Shown in pieces: positions 1 to 6,053 of a stretch of 6,061 nt of DNA (position 1 is its first letter; each line of letters starts with the position of its first letter). The position numbers and the translations under genes were made by a program. Source of the stretch: Candidatus Moranbacteria bacterium CG23_combo_of_CG06-09_8_20_14_all_35_22 (GTDB lineage: Bacteria; Patescibacteriota; Minisyncoccia; Moranbacterales; UBA2206); assembly GCA_002772115.1 (NCBI GenBank), contig PCRW01000041.1, forward strand, positions 1 to 6,061, read 5' to 3'. The notes beneath the pieces are model-generated. The model did no database searches. It had not been told where the DNA came from and saw only the letters and a list, made by a program, of their open reading frames with translations.

Positions 1-38
1 AAGATTAATATCCAGTAAGATACTTTTTTTAAAAAATT

Positions 39-2828
39 ATGAAACGGGACAAAATAAAAATTGTTGGTGCGCGAGTGAATAATTTGAAAAATATCAGTGT
101 GGAAATTCCGCGCGATAAATTGGTGGTTATCACGGGTCTTTCTGGCAGTGGAAAATCATCGTTGGCTTTTGATGTGGTCAACGCCGAAGGTAATCGCCGA
201 TATCTGGAAAGTTTGTCGAGCTACGCTCGGTCTTTTTTGGAAATTTCCGCCAAGCCGGACGCTGACAAAATTGAAAATCTAAGTCCGACAATTTCTATTG
301 ATCAAAAAAGTATCAGTCGTTCTCCGCGCTCTACGGTTGGCACGATGACGGAAATTTATGATTATCTGCGAATTCTTTTTGCTAAGGTTGGCACACCTTA
401 TTGTCCGCATTGCCGACTGCCAATGGCAAGAAAAAAAAACCATGAAATAATCGAAGAGATATTAGCACTGCCGAATAATACTCAAATAGCTATTTTAGCC
501 AGAGTGCGTCAGGATGGAAAAAATATTCAAGAAATTCTCAAAAATGCCAGTCAATTGGGATATGCCAGAGCGAGAATTGATGGAAAAATAATTTCAATCG
601 CGGAGACTTTATCTAATAAGGAGCAAATATTAAATGGTAATGCGGAAATTGTGGTTGATCGGATAACTTTCAAGCAAAAAAATCCGGATAAAGAAAGAAT
701 TTTGGATTCAATTGAAACAGCTTTCAAACTCGGTAAAGGTTTTATGGCGGTGAGTTTGGATAACGGAGAAAGTCGAATTTATAATCGCGATTTTGTGTGC
801 AGTAATTGTTTTTTCAAAATTTCTGAAATTACGCCCAAGCATTTTTCGTTCAACAGTCCGGAAGGTGCTTGTTCTAATTGCGCTGGCTTGGGCGTTATCC
901 GAGAGATTGACGAAGATTTGATTGTTCCTAACAAAAATTTGTCGCTTTCAGAAGGCGCCGTGTTACCTCTTTCCAAATTGGGCGGTCGAATAAGAAACGA
1001 AGGGAGTTATCTGGATGTTTTGGAAAGAATTGGCAAAAAAAAGGGTTTTTCTATCAATGATCCGCTGGAAAAAATTTCTCGAGAAAATTTAGAAATAATT
1101 TTTAGAGGGTTCGAAGATGAAAAAGAAAATCTTTATTTCCCTGGCGTAATTTTTCTTATCAAACAAAAATACGAAGACTCTGCTTCTTTTATATTCAAAA
1201 AAGAAATCGAAAAATATATGCGGGAAATTGTTTGTCCCGAGTGTCTAGGCAAACGATTAAGAAAAGAATTTTTGTCAGTTATGATTTCGGGAAAATCAAT
1301 CGATGATGTGGTAAAGATGGATGGGGATTTATTTTTAGATTTTTTGAAAAAAATATCTAGGGAAATTGATTCGCCAGGCAAAAAAGAAATTGCTAGCCCA
1401 CTTATCCGTGAGATGGAAGAAAAAGCTAAGGCGCTTAAAAATGTCGGTCTGGAATATTTGGAACTTTTCCGCTCGGCTGATTCCATTTCCGGCGGAGAAG
1501 GGCAGAGAATTCGTTTGGCGGCACAAATCAGTTCGGAACTTTTCGGCATAATTTATGTTTTAGACGAACCTTCCATTGGTTTGCATAACCGCGATACACA
1601 AAAACTTATCCAAACGATGCAATTTTTGAGAGACAATGGCAATTCATTGATCGTAGTGGAGCACGACAAAGAAATTATCCAAAAAGCTGATTGGATAATC
1701 GATATGGGTCCTGGGGCGGGAGAAGCCGGTGGAGAAATTATTTTTCAAGGGGATATTATTAAACTTAAATCTTCCAAAACTAAAACAGCCGGATTTCTAA
1801 ACGGTCGTGAAAAAGTTTCCCAAAAGAAAAAACCGCGCGAAAAGAGTGAAAAATATTTGAAAATTTTGGGAGCCAGTGAACATAATTTGAAAAATATCGA
1901 TGTGGAAATTCCTTTGGCACGTTTTGTCACGATTACGGGAGTTTCTGGTTCTGGCAAATCCACTTTAGTTTCTGATATCTTGGCGAAATCTTTGGCCAAA
2001 CAATTTTTTCGGGCCAAAGAAGTTCCTGGGAAATATAAAAAAATAACCGGTTTGAATTTTATCGATAAAGTGATCAATGTTGATCAAAGCCCAATCGGAC
2101 GCACTCCTAGGTCCAACGCCACCACTTATACGGGAGTATTTTCTCTCATTCGCGATATTTTTGCTTCGACTTCTGAAGCGAAAAATCGCGGATATGACGC
2201 TAGCCGGTTTAGTTTCAATATGAAAGGTGGGCGATGCGAAGATTGCCAAGGAGATGGAACAAAAAAAATTGAAATGCATCTTTTGCCGGATGTGTATGTG
2301 AAATGCGAAACCTGTCTTGGGACGCGGTATAATCAAAAAACTTTGGATATTGAATATCAAGGCGTCAACATTGCCGAAGTGCTGGATATGAGTGTTTCTT
2401 ATGCTTTAATGTTTTTCAAAAAAAATTCGCTGATTGTGGAAAAATTGAAAACCTTGGAAGAAGTTGGTTTAGGATATTTGAAATTAGGGCAGAGTGCGAC
2501 CAATCTTTCCGGCGGAGAAGCACAAAGGATAAAATTAGCCACGGAGCTTTCGCGAAAATCAACTGGAAAAACTTTATATATTTTAGATGAGCCAACTATT
2601 GGACTTCACTTTGAAGATATTCGAAAACTTTTGAAAGTACTGGATGCACTAGTGGAAAAAGGTAATTCAGTAATTGTAGTTGAACACAATTCTGATGTAG
2701 TCAAAAATTCCGACTGGGTGATTGATCTTGGGCCAGAAGGGGGCAGGGGAGGCGGGGAAATAGTTTATGTGGGATTTCCAGACGGACTAAAGAAATGTCA
2801 AAGAAGCTGGACAGGACGATACTTATAG
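39..2828 (+). CDS. uvrA: UvrA, excinuclease ABC subunit A (complete)
   Basis: This is the damage-recognition ATPase of nucleotide excision repair. As a dimer it scans DNA, loads UvrB at lesions and leaves before UvrC cuts. At 929 residues it is close to the usual length of about 940. It has two ABC cassettes. Cassette 1 has Walker A GLSGSGKSS (33-41), signature SGGEGQR (484-490) and Walker B YVLDEPS (506-512). Cassette 2 has Walker A GVSGSGKST (634-642), signature SGGEAQR (824-830) and Walker B LYILDEPT (846-853). Zinc-module cysteine pairs are C254/C257 with C278/C281 and C733/C736 with C756/C759. A further CPHC (122-125) and CPEC (399-402) may form another zinc site. The region at about 130-250, where UvrB binds, is present, so this is the repair-type UvrA and not a short UvrA2. 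The C-terminal TGRYL is typical of the family. The ATG at 39 gives the usual N-terminus; no Shine-Dalgarno precedes it. No uvrB or uvrC lies in the window. Confidence 0.98.
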   Translation: MKRDKIKIVGARVNNLKNISVEIPRDKLVVITGLSGSGKSSLAFDVVNAEGNRRYLESLSSYARSFLEISAKPDADKIENLSPTISIDQKSISRSPRSTVGTMTEIYDYLRILFAKVGTPYCPHCRLPMARKKNHEIIEEILALPNNTQIAILARVRQDGKNIQEILKNASQLGYARARIDGKIISIAETLSNKEQILNGNAEIVVDRITFKQKNPDKERILDSIETAFKLGKGFMAVSLDNGESRIYNRDFVCSNCFFKISEITPKHFSFNSPEGACSNCAGLGVIREIDEDLIVPNKNLSLSEGAVLPLSKLGGRIRNEGSYLDVLERIGKKKGFSINDPLEKISRENLEIIFRGFEDEKENLYFPGVIFLIKQKYEDSASFIFKKEIEKYMREIVCPECLGKRLRKEFLSVMISGKSIDDVVKMDGDLFLDFLKKISREIDSPGKKEIASPLIREMEEKAKALKNVGLEYLELFRSADSISGGEGQRIRLAAQISSELFGIIYVLDEPSIGLHNRDTQKLIQTMQFLRDNGNSLIVVEHDKEIIQKADWIIDMGPGAGEAGGEIIFQGDIIKLKSSKTKTAGFLNGREKVSQKKKPREKSEKYLKILGASEHNLKNIDVEIPLARFVTITGVSGSGKSTLVSDILAKSLAKQFFRAKEVPGKYKKITGLNFIDKVINVDQSPIGRTPRSNATTYTGVFSLIRDIFASTSEAKNRGYDASRFSFNMKGGRCEDCQGDGTKKIEMHLLPDVYVKCETCLGTRYNQKTLDIEYQGVNIAEVLDMSVSYALMFFKKNSLIVEKLKTLEEVGLGYLKLGQSATNLSGGEAQRIKLATELSRKSTGKTLYILDEPTIGLHFEDIRKLLKVLDALVEKGNSVIVVEHNSDVVKNSDWVIDLGPEGGRGGGEIVYVGFPDGLKKCQRSWTGRYL

Positions 2829-2964
2829 AATTTTTAATTTTGTAATTTTTAATTTTGTAAATAAATTCTAAATTCAAATTCTTAAACAAAAAGAAATGGA
2901 ATTAAGTTTAGAAATTAAAAATTAAGACTTATTTAAAAATTATAAAATTATAAAATTAAAAATT
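2829..2964. repeat. Palindromic A/T-rich spacer between uvrA and the next gene
   Basis: The whole gap between the uvrA stop and the next ATG is an imperfect inverted repeat. A 59-base left arm (2829-2887) pairs with a 59-base right arm (2906-2964) around an 18-base centre (2888-2905). My hand alignment, with one gap per arm, gives about 49 identities in 58 aligned positions. The outermost 22 bases of each arm (2829-2850 and 2943-2964) agree at 20 positions. The left arm also holds two perfect tandem copies of a 15-base unit, TTTTTAATTTTGTAA (2831-2845 and 2846-2860). There is no GC stem, so it does not look like a classical terminator, although the RNA could fold into one long hairpin. It could be a MITE-like element, a processing or mRNA-stability hairpin, or drifted low-complexity DNA. 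The base composition raises chance matching, so a function is unproven. Confidence 0.7.
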
Positions 2965-3912
2965 ATGTCAGGAATTCTTGCGAAAAATATCCTTTCCACT
3001 GTTGCTTATTATGACGCACTGGATTATCCAATGACAGCTTTTGAGATTTGGAAATACTTGATCAATGATCAGCGAACAATGAACAATAATCAAGACGGGG
3101 GAAATAAAAATTATTCTTTGTCGGATGTGACTAGCGAATTAGAAAAAGAAGAAACTAAAAAATATCTCGGTGAATTTCAAGGATTTTATTTTTTGCATAG
3201 CCGAGAAAATTTGGTTGGTGAAAGAATTGAAAAAAATAAAATTTCCCAAAGCAAATTGAAAAAAGCGCGCAGGATTGTTTTTTGGTTGAGAGCGGTTCCT
3301 TTTGTAAAAATGATAGCAGTGGCCGGTCGAGTTGGTGCAAAAACCGCCAAAAAAGGAAGCGATATCGATTTGTTGATAGTTTTTCAACACGGGAAAATTT
3401 TTACTGGCCGGTTTTTGGCGACAGCGCTGATTCATTTTTTTGGTCGAAGAAGATATAAAAATAAAATAGCTAATCGGATTTGTCTCAATCATTTTTTGAG
3501 CGACGAATTTTCTGTTTCCATGCAAGATTTGTATTCTTCACATAGTTATGTTTTTCTCACTGTGCTTTATGGTGGAAAATTTTTTCGGAAATTTTTAGAA
3601 AAAAATGAATGGTTGAAAAATTATCGGCCAAACTTTTCTTTTTTAGAAAGTGATGCTAAAGAAATTAGAGAGAGTTGGCTTTTTGAGGGAATAAGAAAAA
3701 TTTTGGAAATATTTTTAGCGCCTTTATGGATTGAAAAAAAAATGAAAAATTGGCAAACTAAAAAAATTGAAAGAAATCCACTCACGGAGAAAATCGGCGG
3801 AGTGATAATTTATAGTGATTTTGAGCTGGCTTTTTGGCCAGATTTTTCCAATCAAGGTCCGAAAGTGTTTGAAAAATTTCAAGAGAACTTGGAAAAGTTA
3901 AATTATGAATAA
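2965..3912 (+). CDS. Nucleotidyltransferase-fold protein with altered active-site motif
   Basis: This 315-residue protein probably belongs to the DNA polymerase beta-like nucleotidyltransferase superfamily; its substrate is unknown. The core motif spans residues 117-139: a hydrophobic strand, then G121-R122, a ten-residue loop, then D133-I134-D135-L-L-I-V. The spacing and DxD metal-binding pair match the superfamily pattern hG[GS]x(9-13)DhDh, but the usual Ser/Gly at 122 is Arg. I could not place the third acidic residue. The N-terminal 60 residues (YYDALDYPMTAFEIWKYL) resemble a winged-helix segment. Residues 35-50 are an Asn/Gln/Gly-rich stretch that looks inserted. The C-terminal part is basic and aromatic, with no signal peptide or clear membrane helix. 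The start follows an A/T-only context without a Shine-Dalgarno. Its end overlaps the lgt start by 8 bases, suggesting translational coupling. It might be an inactive or regulatory family member. Superfamily assignment is fairly sure; enzymatic activity is not. Confidence 0.75.
   Translation: MSGILAKNILSTVAYYDALDYPMTAFEIWKYLINDQRTMNNNQDGGNKNYSLSDVTSELEKEETKKYLGEFQGFYFLHSRENLVGERIEKNKISQSKLKKARRIVFWLRAVPFVKMIAVAGRVGAKTAKKGSDIDLLIVFQHGKIFTGRFLATALIHFFGRRRYKNKIANRICLNHFLSDEFSVSMQDLYSSHSYVFLTVLYGGKFFRKFLEKNEWLKNYRPNFSFLESDAKEIRESWLFEGIRKILEIFLAPLWIEKKMKNWQTKKIERNPLTEKIGGVIIYSDFELAFWPDFSNQGPKVFEKFQENLEKLNYE
3074..3087 (+). repeat. Tandem GAACAAT pair inside the nucleotidyltransferase-like gene
   Basis: Two perfect adjacent copies of the 7-mer GAACAAT (3074-3080 and 3081-3087) are followed by similar A-rich sequence. 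They encode the low-complexity segment around residues 37-43 between the N-terminal helix-rich part and the next helix. Two copies alone are weak evidence, but the location matches an apparent insertion in the protein. Confidence 0.45.
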
Positions 3913-4909
3913 TTTTATTTATCATTATCAACATTTGCCTTTTTGGATAAACCCGACTATTTTTTCTCTGGGAAATTTTCGGATTGATTGGTATCCACTG
4001 ATGTATCTGGTTGGATCTTTGGTTGTTTACTTGTTATTGATGTATAGAATAAAAAGAGCAGAATTGGGACCAGAAGAAATTACAAATTACAAATTACTCG
4101 CCTCGATTCGACAAGATGTTTCATCGAGTCGAAGCGGGCAAATTACAAATAAAGCTCAAAATCAAAAAATCCAAATTAAAAAAAATTATCAAGAACTAAT
4201 TTTTAATTTGTTAGTATATTCTTTTTTGGGATTGATTCTTGGTGCGCGATTGGGCTTCGTTTTGTTTTATGATTTTTCCTATTATCTGAATAATCCAGGG
4301 GCGATTATTTCCCCATTTGATCCAATTAGCGGTAATTTTGTAGGAATTTATGGAATGAGCTATCATGGGGGACTGCTGGGAGTAATTTTATCTGCTGGGA
4401 TATTTTTCAAAAAAAATAAAAAATATTTCAGAGCGAATTTTTTAGAATTGGCTGATTTTGTTGTTCCGGCTATTCCGGCAGGGTATTTTTTCGGGAGGAT
4501 GGGAAATTTTTTAAATGGAGAACTTTATGGTCGAGTAACTCAAAATTTTTGGGGAATGTATTTTCCGGCAGATTATCTGGGGGTTTTGCGGCATCCTTCG
4601 CAACTTTACGAAGCTTTTTTGGAAGGAATAATTTTGTTTCTAATTTTGTGGTTTTTGCGCAATAAAAAAGAATTAAAGAATAAATTTTTAGGACTGTATT
4701 TTATTGGCTATGCCTTTTTTCGTATAGCCGTAGAATTTTTTCGCGAACCGGACGAGCAAATTGGCTACATTTTTAATTTTTTAACTCTAGGTCAAATGCT
4801 AAGTCTGGCTATGCTAATGGCGGGAATAATTTTGATTTTTCTTGGCCAGAAAACAAAAGAATGCTATAATAAGGACAATGGAAAAACTCAAGAAACAAAA
4901 ATCGATTGA
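3905..4909 (+). CDS. lgt: Lgt, prolipoprotein diacylglyceryl transferase, with inserted loop
   Basis: Lgt transfers diacylglyceryl from phosphatidylglycerol to the lipobox cysteine of prelipoproteins, the first step of lipoprotein maturation in the cytoplasmic membrane. Family landmarks are all present: YHGGLLG with H154, the signature GRMGNFLNGELYGR (197-210; R198 and N201 correspond to E. coli R143 and N146), RHPSQLYE (229-236) and FFREPDEQIG (278-287), with R273 and E277 matching E. coli R239 and E243. Several hydrophobic helices fit the usual seven-pass topology. At 334 residues it is longer than most Lgt proteins, and the excess is largely a polar insert at residues 59-95 in the first cytoplasmic loop, built from tandem repeats and a palindrome. 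All recognised catalytic residues are intact, so activity is expected. The ATG at 3905 lies inside the upstream gene's end (ATGAATAA) with no Shine-Dalgarno. The stop is TGA followed immediately by TAG. Confidence 0.96.
   Translation: MNNFIYHYQHLPFWINPTIFSLGNFRIDWYPLMYLVGSLVVYLLLMYRIKRAELGPEEITNYKLLASIRQDVSSSRSGQITNKAQNQKIQIKKNYQELIFNLLVYSFLGLILGARLGFVLFYDFSYYLNNPGAIISPFDPISGNFVGIYGMSYHGGLLGVILSAGIFFKKNKKYFRANFLELADFVVPAIPAGYFFGRMGNFLNGELYGRVTQNFWGMYFPADYLGVLRHPSQLYEAFLEGIILFLILWFLRNKKELKNKFLGLYFIGYAFFRIAVEFFREPDEQIGYIFNFLTLGQMLSLAMLMAGIILIFLGQKTKECYNKDNGKTQETKID
4077..4153 (+). repeat. AAATTAC tandem array interrupted by a palindrome, inside lgt
   Basis: Three perfect copies of the 7-mer AAATTAC lie at 4077-4097. 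After a 42-base hairpin segment, a fourth copy occurs at 4140-4146, followed by a degenerate copy (AAATAAA, 4147-4153). The array falls in the Lgt region with no counterpart in typical family members and stays in frame. The same word, with one extra A, appears on the complementary strand of the palindromic spacer after uvrA, which suggests a shared repeat vocabulary. Confidence 0.75.
4097..4138. repeat. Imperfect palindrome (hairpin) inserted in frame in lgt
   Basis: Arms CGCCTCGATTCGA (4099-4111) and TCGAGTCGAAGCG (4124-4136) pair as a 13-bp stem with one C-A mismatch (4102/4133) and one T-G wobble (4107/4128), around a 12-base loop (4112-4123). It extends outward by a wobble (4098/4137) and a C-G pair (4097/4138). 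It is clearly richer in G and C than the surrounding sequence and sits between copies of the AAATTAC repeat. It is translated as part of the polar loop of Lgt (about residues 65-78). There is no T-tract and it lies mid-gene, so it is not a terminator. Confidence 0.75.
4842..4870 (+). promoter_or_regulatory. Sigma-70-type promoter with extended -10, inside the end of lgt
   Basis: A perfect extended -10, TGCTATAAT (4862-4870), is preceded at a 17-base spacing by TTGGCC (4842-4847), which matches the -35 consensus at 4 of 6 positions. A start about 7 bases after the -10 would fall at about 4877, directly at the ATG at 4878, so the mRNA would be leaderless or nearly so. The element lies in the coding sequence for the non-conserved C-terminal tail of Lgt. 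Confidence 0.7.
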
Positions 4910-5921
4910 TAGTTTCTGCCAAAAAAATGAGCCGAAAGAATTTTCTGATTATGGCTTGGCGAAATTTATCCAAAAAAATAAAAAATCAAGCGTGCTTTTT
5001 GGAAAATCGCAAAGATCAAGCAGTTTCAAAACGGAAAACTTGAAGCTTTATTTTGTAAAAAATAATAACCAGCCAAATTTTCAATATTTGGACGGAATTT
5101 TGCGATATGAAAAAATAATATGCTCGAAAGGAATCAGAAAAGGAAAGGCGGATTTGTATCAGGAAATCAAAGAGCGATATTCTGATTGGAGAAATTATGT
5201 CAGAGATTTTTTGGATGGTTCAACGCGGGGAGTTTCTTTGGCGAAAATGTGGAATGTTTCAATCGTGGCTTCGTTGTTTTTCGGAATGTTTTTGATAACT
5301 TTTATTTACCGTTATCTTGGACCAAATGCTTCGGCAGTTTCCAATAGAAATAAAGAAAGTCAAATTTCTCAAGAAGTGTTGGGAGCGGAAGCAGAAAAAA
5401 TAATTAAGGTGGATGAAAAAGATAAAGAGGATTATGAAGATTATGTTTCCAAGATAATGATGGATTATGAAAAAGATTCGGAGAATGAAAAAAAACTGAA
5501 AGAGGACATCGAAGAAATGGTGAAAGGCTATCCAATGGAAAAAATGGCACCGTTTATCGCCAAGCAAGATAGAATTGTGGCAGCTTTTCTGGTGGCGATT
5601 GCCAAAAAAGAAAGCAATTGGGGAAAGCGCGTACCAGTCTTGGAAGGAAAAGATTGCTACAACTATTGGGGTTATCGAGGTATTCGGAAAAAAATGGGCA
5701 CGGGTGGACATACTTGTTTTGATGGTCCGAAAGATGCCGTGGAAACAGTAGCGAAAAGAATCAGCTCCTTGGTCAACAACGAAAAACTCAATACGCCAGA
5801 AAAAATGATTGTTTGGAAATGCGGTTATGATTGTTCTTGGGATAAACCGTCAGCTATGCGCAAATGGGTGCAAGATGTGGATGCTTATTTTGAAAAATTC
5901 GATGAATTTGAAGAGGAATAA
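4878..5921 (+). CDS. Bitopic membrane protein with extracytoplasmic GH73-like hydrolase domain
   Basis: This is a 347-residue putative peptidoglycan hydrolase (glucosaminidase/lysozyme-fold type). Residues 1-125 are basic, cytoplasmic and unrecognised. Residues 127-146 form one membrane helix. Residues about 165-215 are highly charged and probably helical or coiled. Residues about 216-340 form the outer domain. Its motif AKKESNWG (242-249) matches the ESGWG motif of GH73/FlgJ-type enzymes, making E245 the likely catalytic acid. NYWGYRG (262-268) matches their N-x-FGIKG segment. Four cysteines outside the membrane (C260, C280, C315, C319) could form two disulfides. I chose the ATG at 4878 over the TTG at 4842 because the TTG overlaps the promoter's -35 and a start at about 4877 would exclude it. 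AAGGA at 4871-4875 is too close to act as a normal Shine-Dalgarno. The gene overlaps lgt by 32 bases and is followed by a terminator. Membrane and fold calls are good; the exact reaction is inferred. Confidence 0.8.
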   Translation: MEKLKKQKSIDSFCQKNEPKEFSDYGLAKFIQKNKKSSVLFGKSQRSSSFKTENLKLYFVKNNNQPNFQYLDGILRYEKIICSKGIRKGKADLYQEIKERYSDWRNYVRDFLDGSTRGVSLAKMWNVSIVASLFFGMFLITFIYRYLGPNASAVSNRNKESQISQEVLGAEAEKIIKVDEKDKEDYEDYVSKIMMDYEKDSENEKKLKEDIEEMVKGYPMEKMAPFIAKQDRIVAAFLVAIAKKESNWGKRVPVLEGKDCYNYWGYRGIRKKMGTGGHTCFDGPKDAVETVAKRISSLVNNEKLNTPEKMIVWKCGYDCSWDKPSAMRKWVQDVDAYFEKFDEFEEE

Positions 5922-5940
5922 AAAAGCTTATAAAGTTCAT

Positions 5941-5970
5941 AAAGAGCAGGCATTAGAAGCCTGTTTTTTT
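5941..5970 (+). terminator. Intrinsic terminator after the GH73-like gene
   Basis: The stem CAGGC (5947-5951) pairs with GCCTG (5959-5963) around a 7-base loop, followed by seven T (5964-5970). The preceding A/G-rich bases can pair with the T-tract and lengthen the stem. It begins about 20 bases after the stop codon, as expected for a factor-independent terminator ending this transcription unit. Confidence 0.88.
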
Positions 5971-6004
5971 ATCCCCAGTTTTTATTTAATTTTTTCAATT
6001 TCTA

Positions 6005-6013
6005 TGGTATAAT
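6005..6013 (+). promoter_or_regulatory. Extended -10 promoter for a unit beyond the window
   Basis: TGGTATAAT is a perfect extended -10, just downstream of the terminator. No good -35 is seen at 17 bases (TTTAAT at 5985-5990 matches 3 of 6), which an extended -10 can tolerate. The upstream A/T tracts (5976-6000) could act as an UP-like region. Transcription would start near 6020 and run out of the window. The only other strong promoter I find here, before the GH73-like gene, shares the core ATG[C/G]TATAAT. Confidence 0.65.
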
Positions 6014-6027
6014 TTAACTATAAAAAA

Positions 6028-6053
6028 AGTTAGAAATGTCTAGCTAATTTTTT
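6028..6053 (+). other. Short hairpin with T-tract in the leader of the downstream unit
   Basis: AGTTAGA (6028-6034) pairs with TCTAGCT (6039-6045), with one G-T wobble, around a 4-base loop, followed by AA and six T (6048-6053). The A-run at 6022-6028 can partly pair with the T-tract. It lies roughly 8 to 10 bases after the predicted transcription start, an odd place for a terminator. It may be a weak attenuator or a chance structure. The unit's first gene is not visible; an ATG at 6058-6060 is a possible start, but the window ends one base later. Confidence 0.4.

Noticed and set aside
1..38. Promoter or tail of an upstream gene before uvrA
   Set aside because: Only 38 A/T-rich bases are visible; TAAGAT is a weak -10 match and no frame or terminator can be supported.
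1133..1549. 138-residue open frame on the - strand within uvrA
   Set aside because: It is antisense to conserved UvrA sequence including the first ABC signature; the frame is a shadow of uvrA.
2829..2964. Promoters in the uvrA-downstream spacer (several TATAAA-like boxes)
   Set aside because: The sequence is nearly all A and T, so such boxes are expected by chance; none has a convincing -35 or TG extension.
4077..4153. CRISPR-like or iteron-like array
   Set aside because: The repeats are 7 bases, tandem and few, with no unique spacers, lie within a coding frame, and have no cas or replication gene nearby.
4842..4877. TTG start giving a 12-residue longer GH73-like protein
   Set aside because: It deepens the overlap with lgt to 68 bases, lacks a ribosome site, and its TTG coincides with the -35 of a good promoter whose transcript would start after it.
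4907..4912. Alternative genetic code with TGA read as glycine
   Set aside because: Lgt ends TGA TAG, so this site alone cannot decide, but no frame of about 1,900 codons here has an internal TGA and glycines use ordinary GGN codons.
5259..5711. 150-residue open frame on the - strand
   Set aside because: It lies fully inside the well-supported GH73-like gene, is Phe/His/Ile-rich as expected of an antisense of Lys/Glu codons, and shows no family motif.
5809..6012. 67-residue + strand frame overlapping the end of the GH73-like gene
   Set aside because: Most of it overlaps the real gene in another frame and the rest runs through the terminator.
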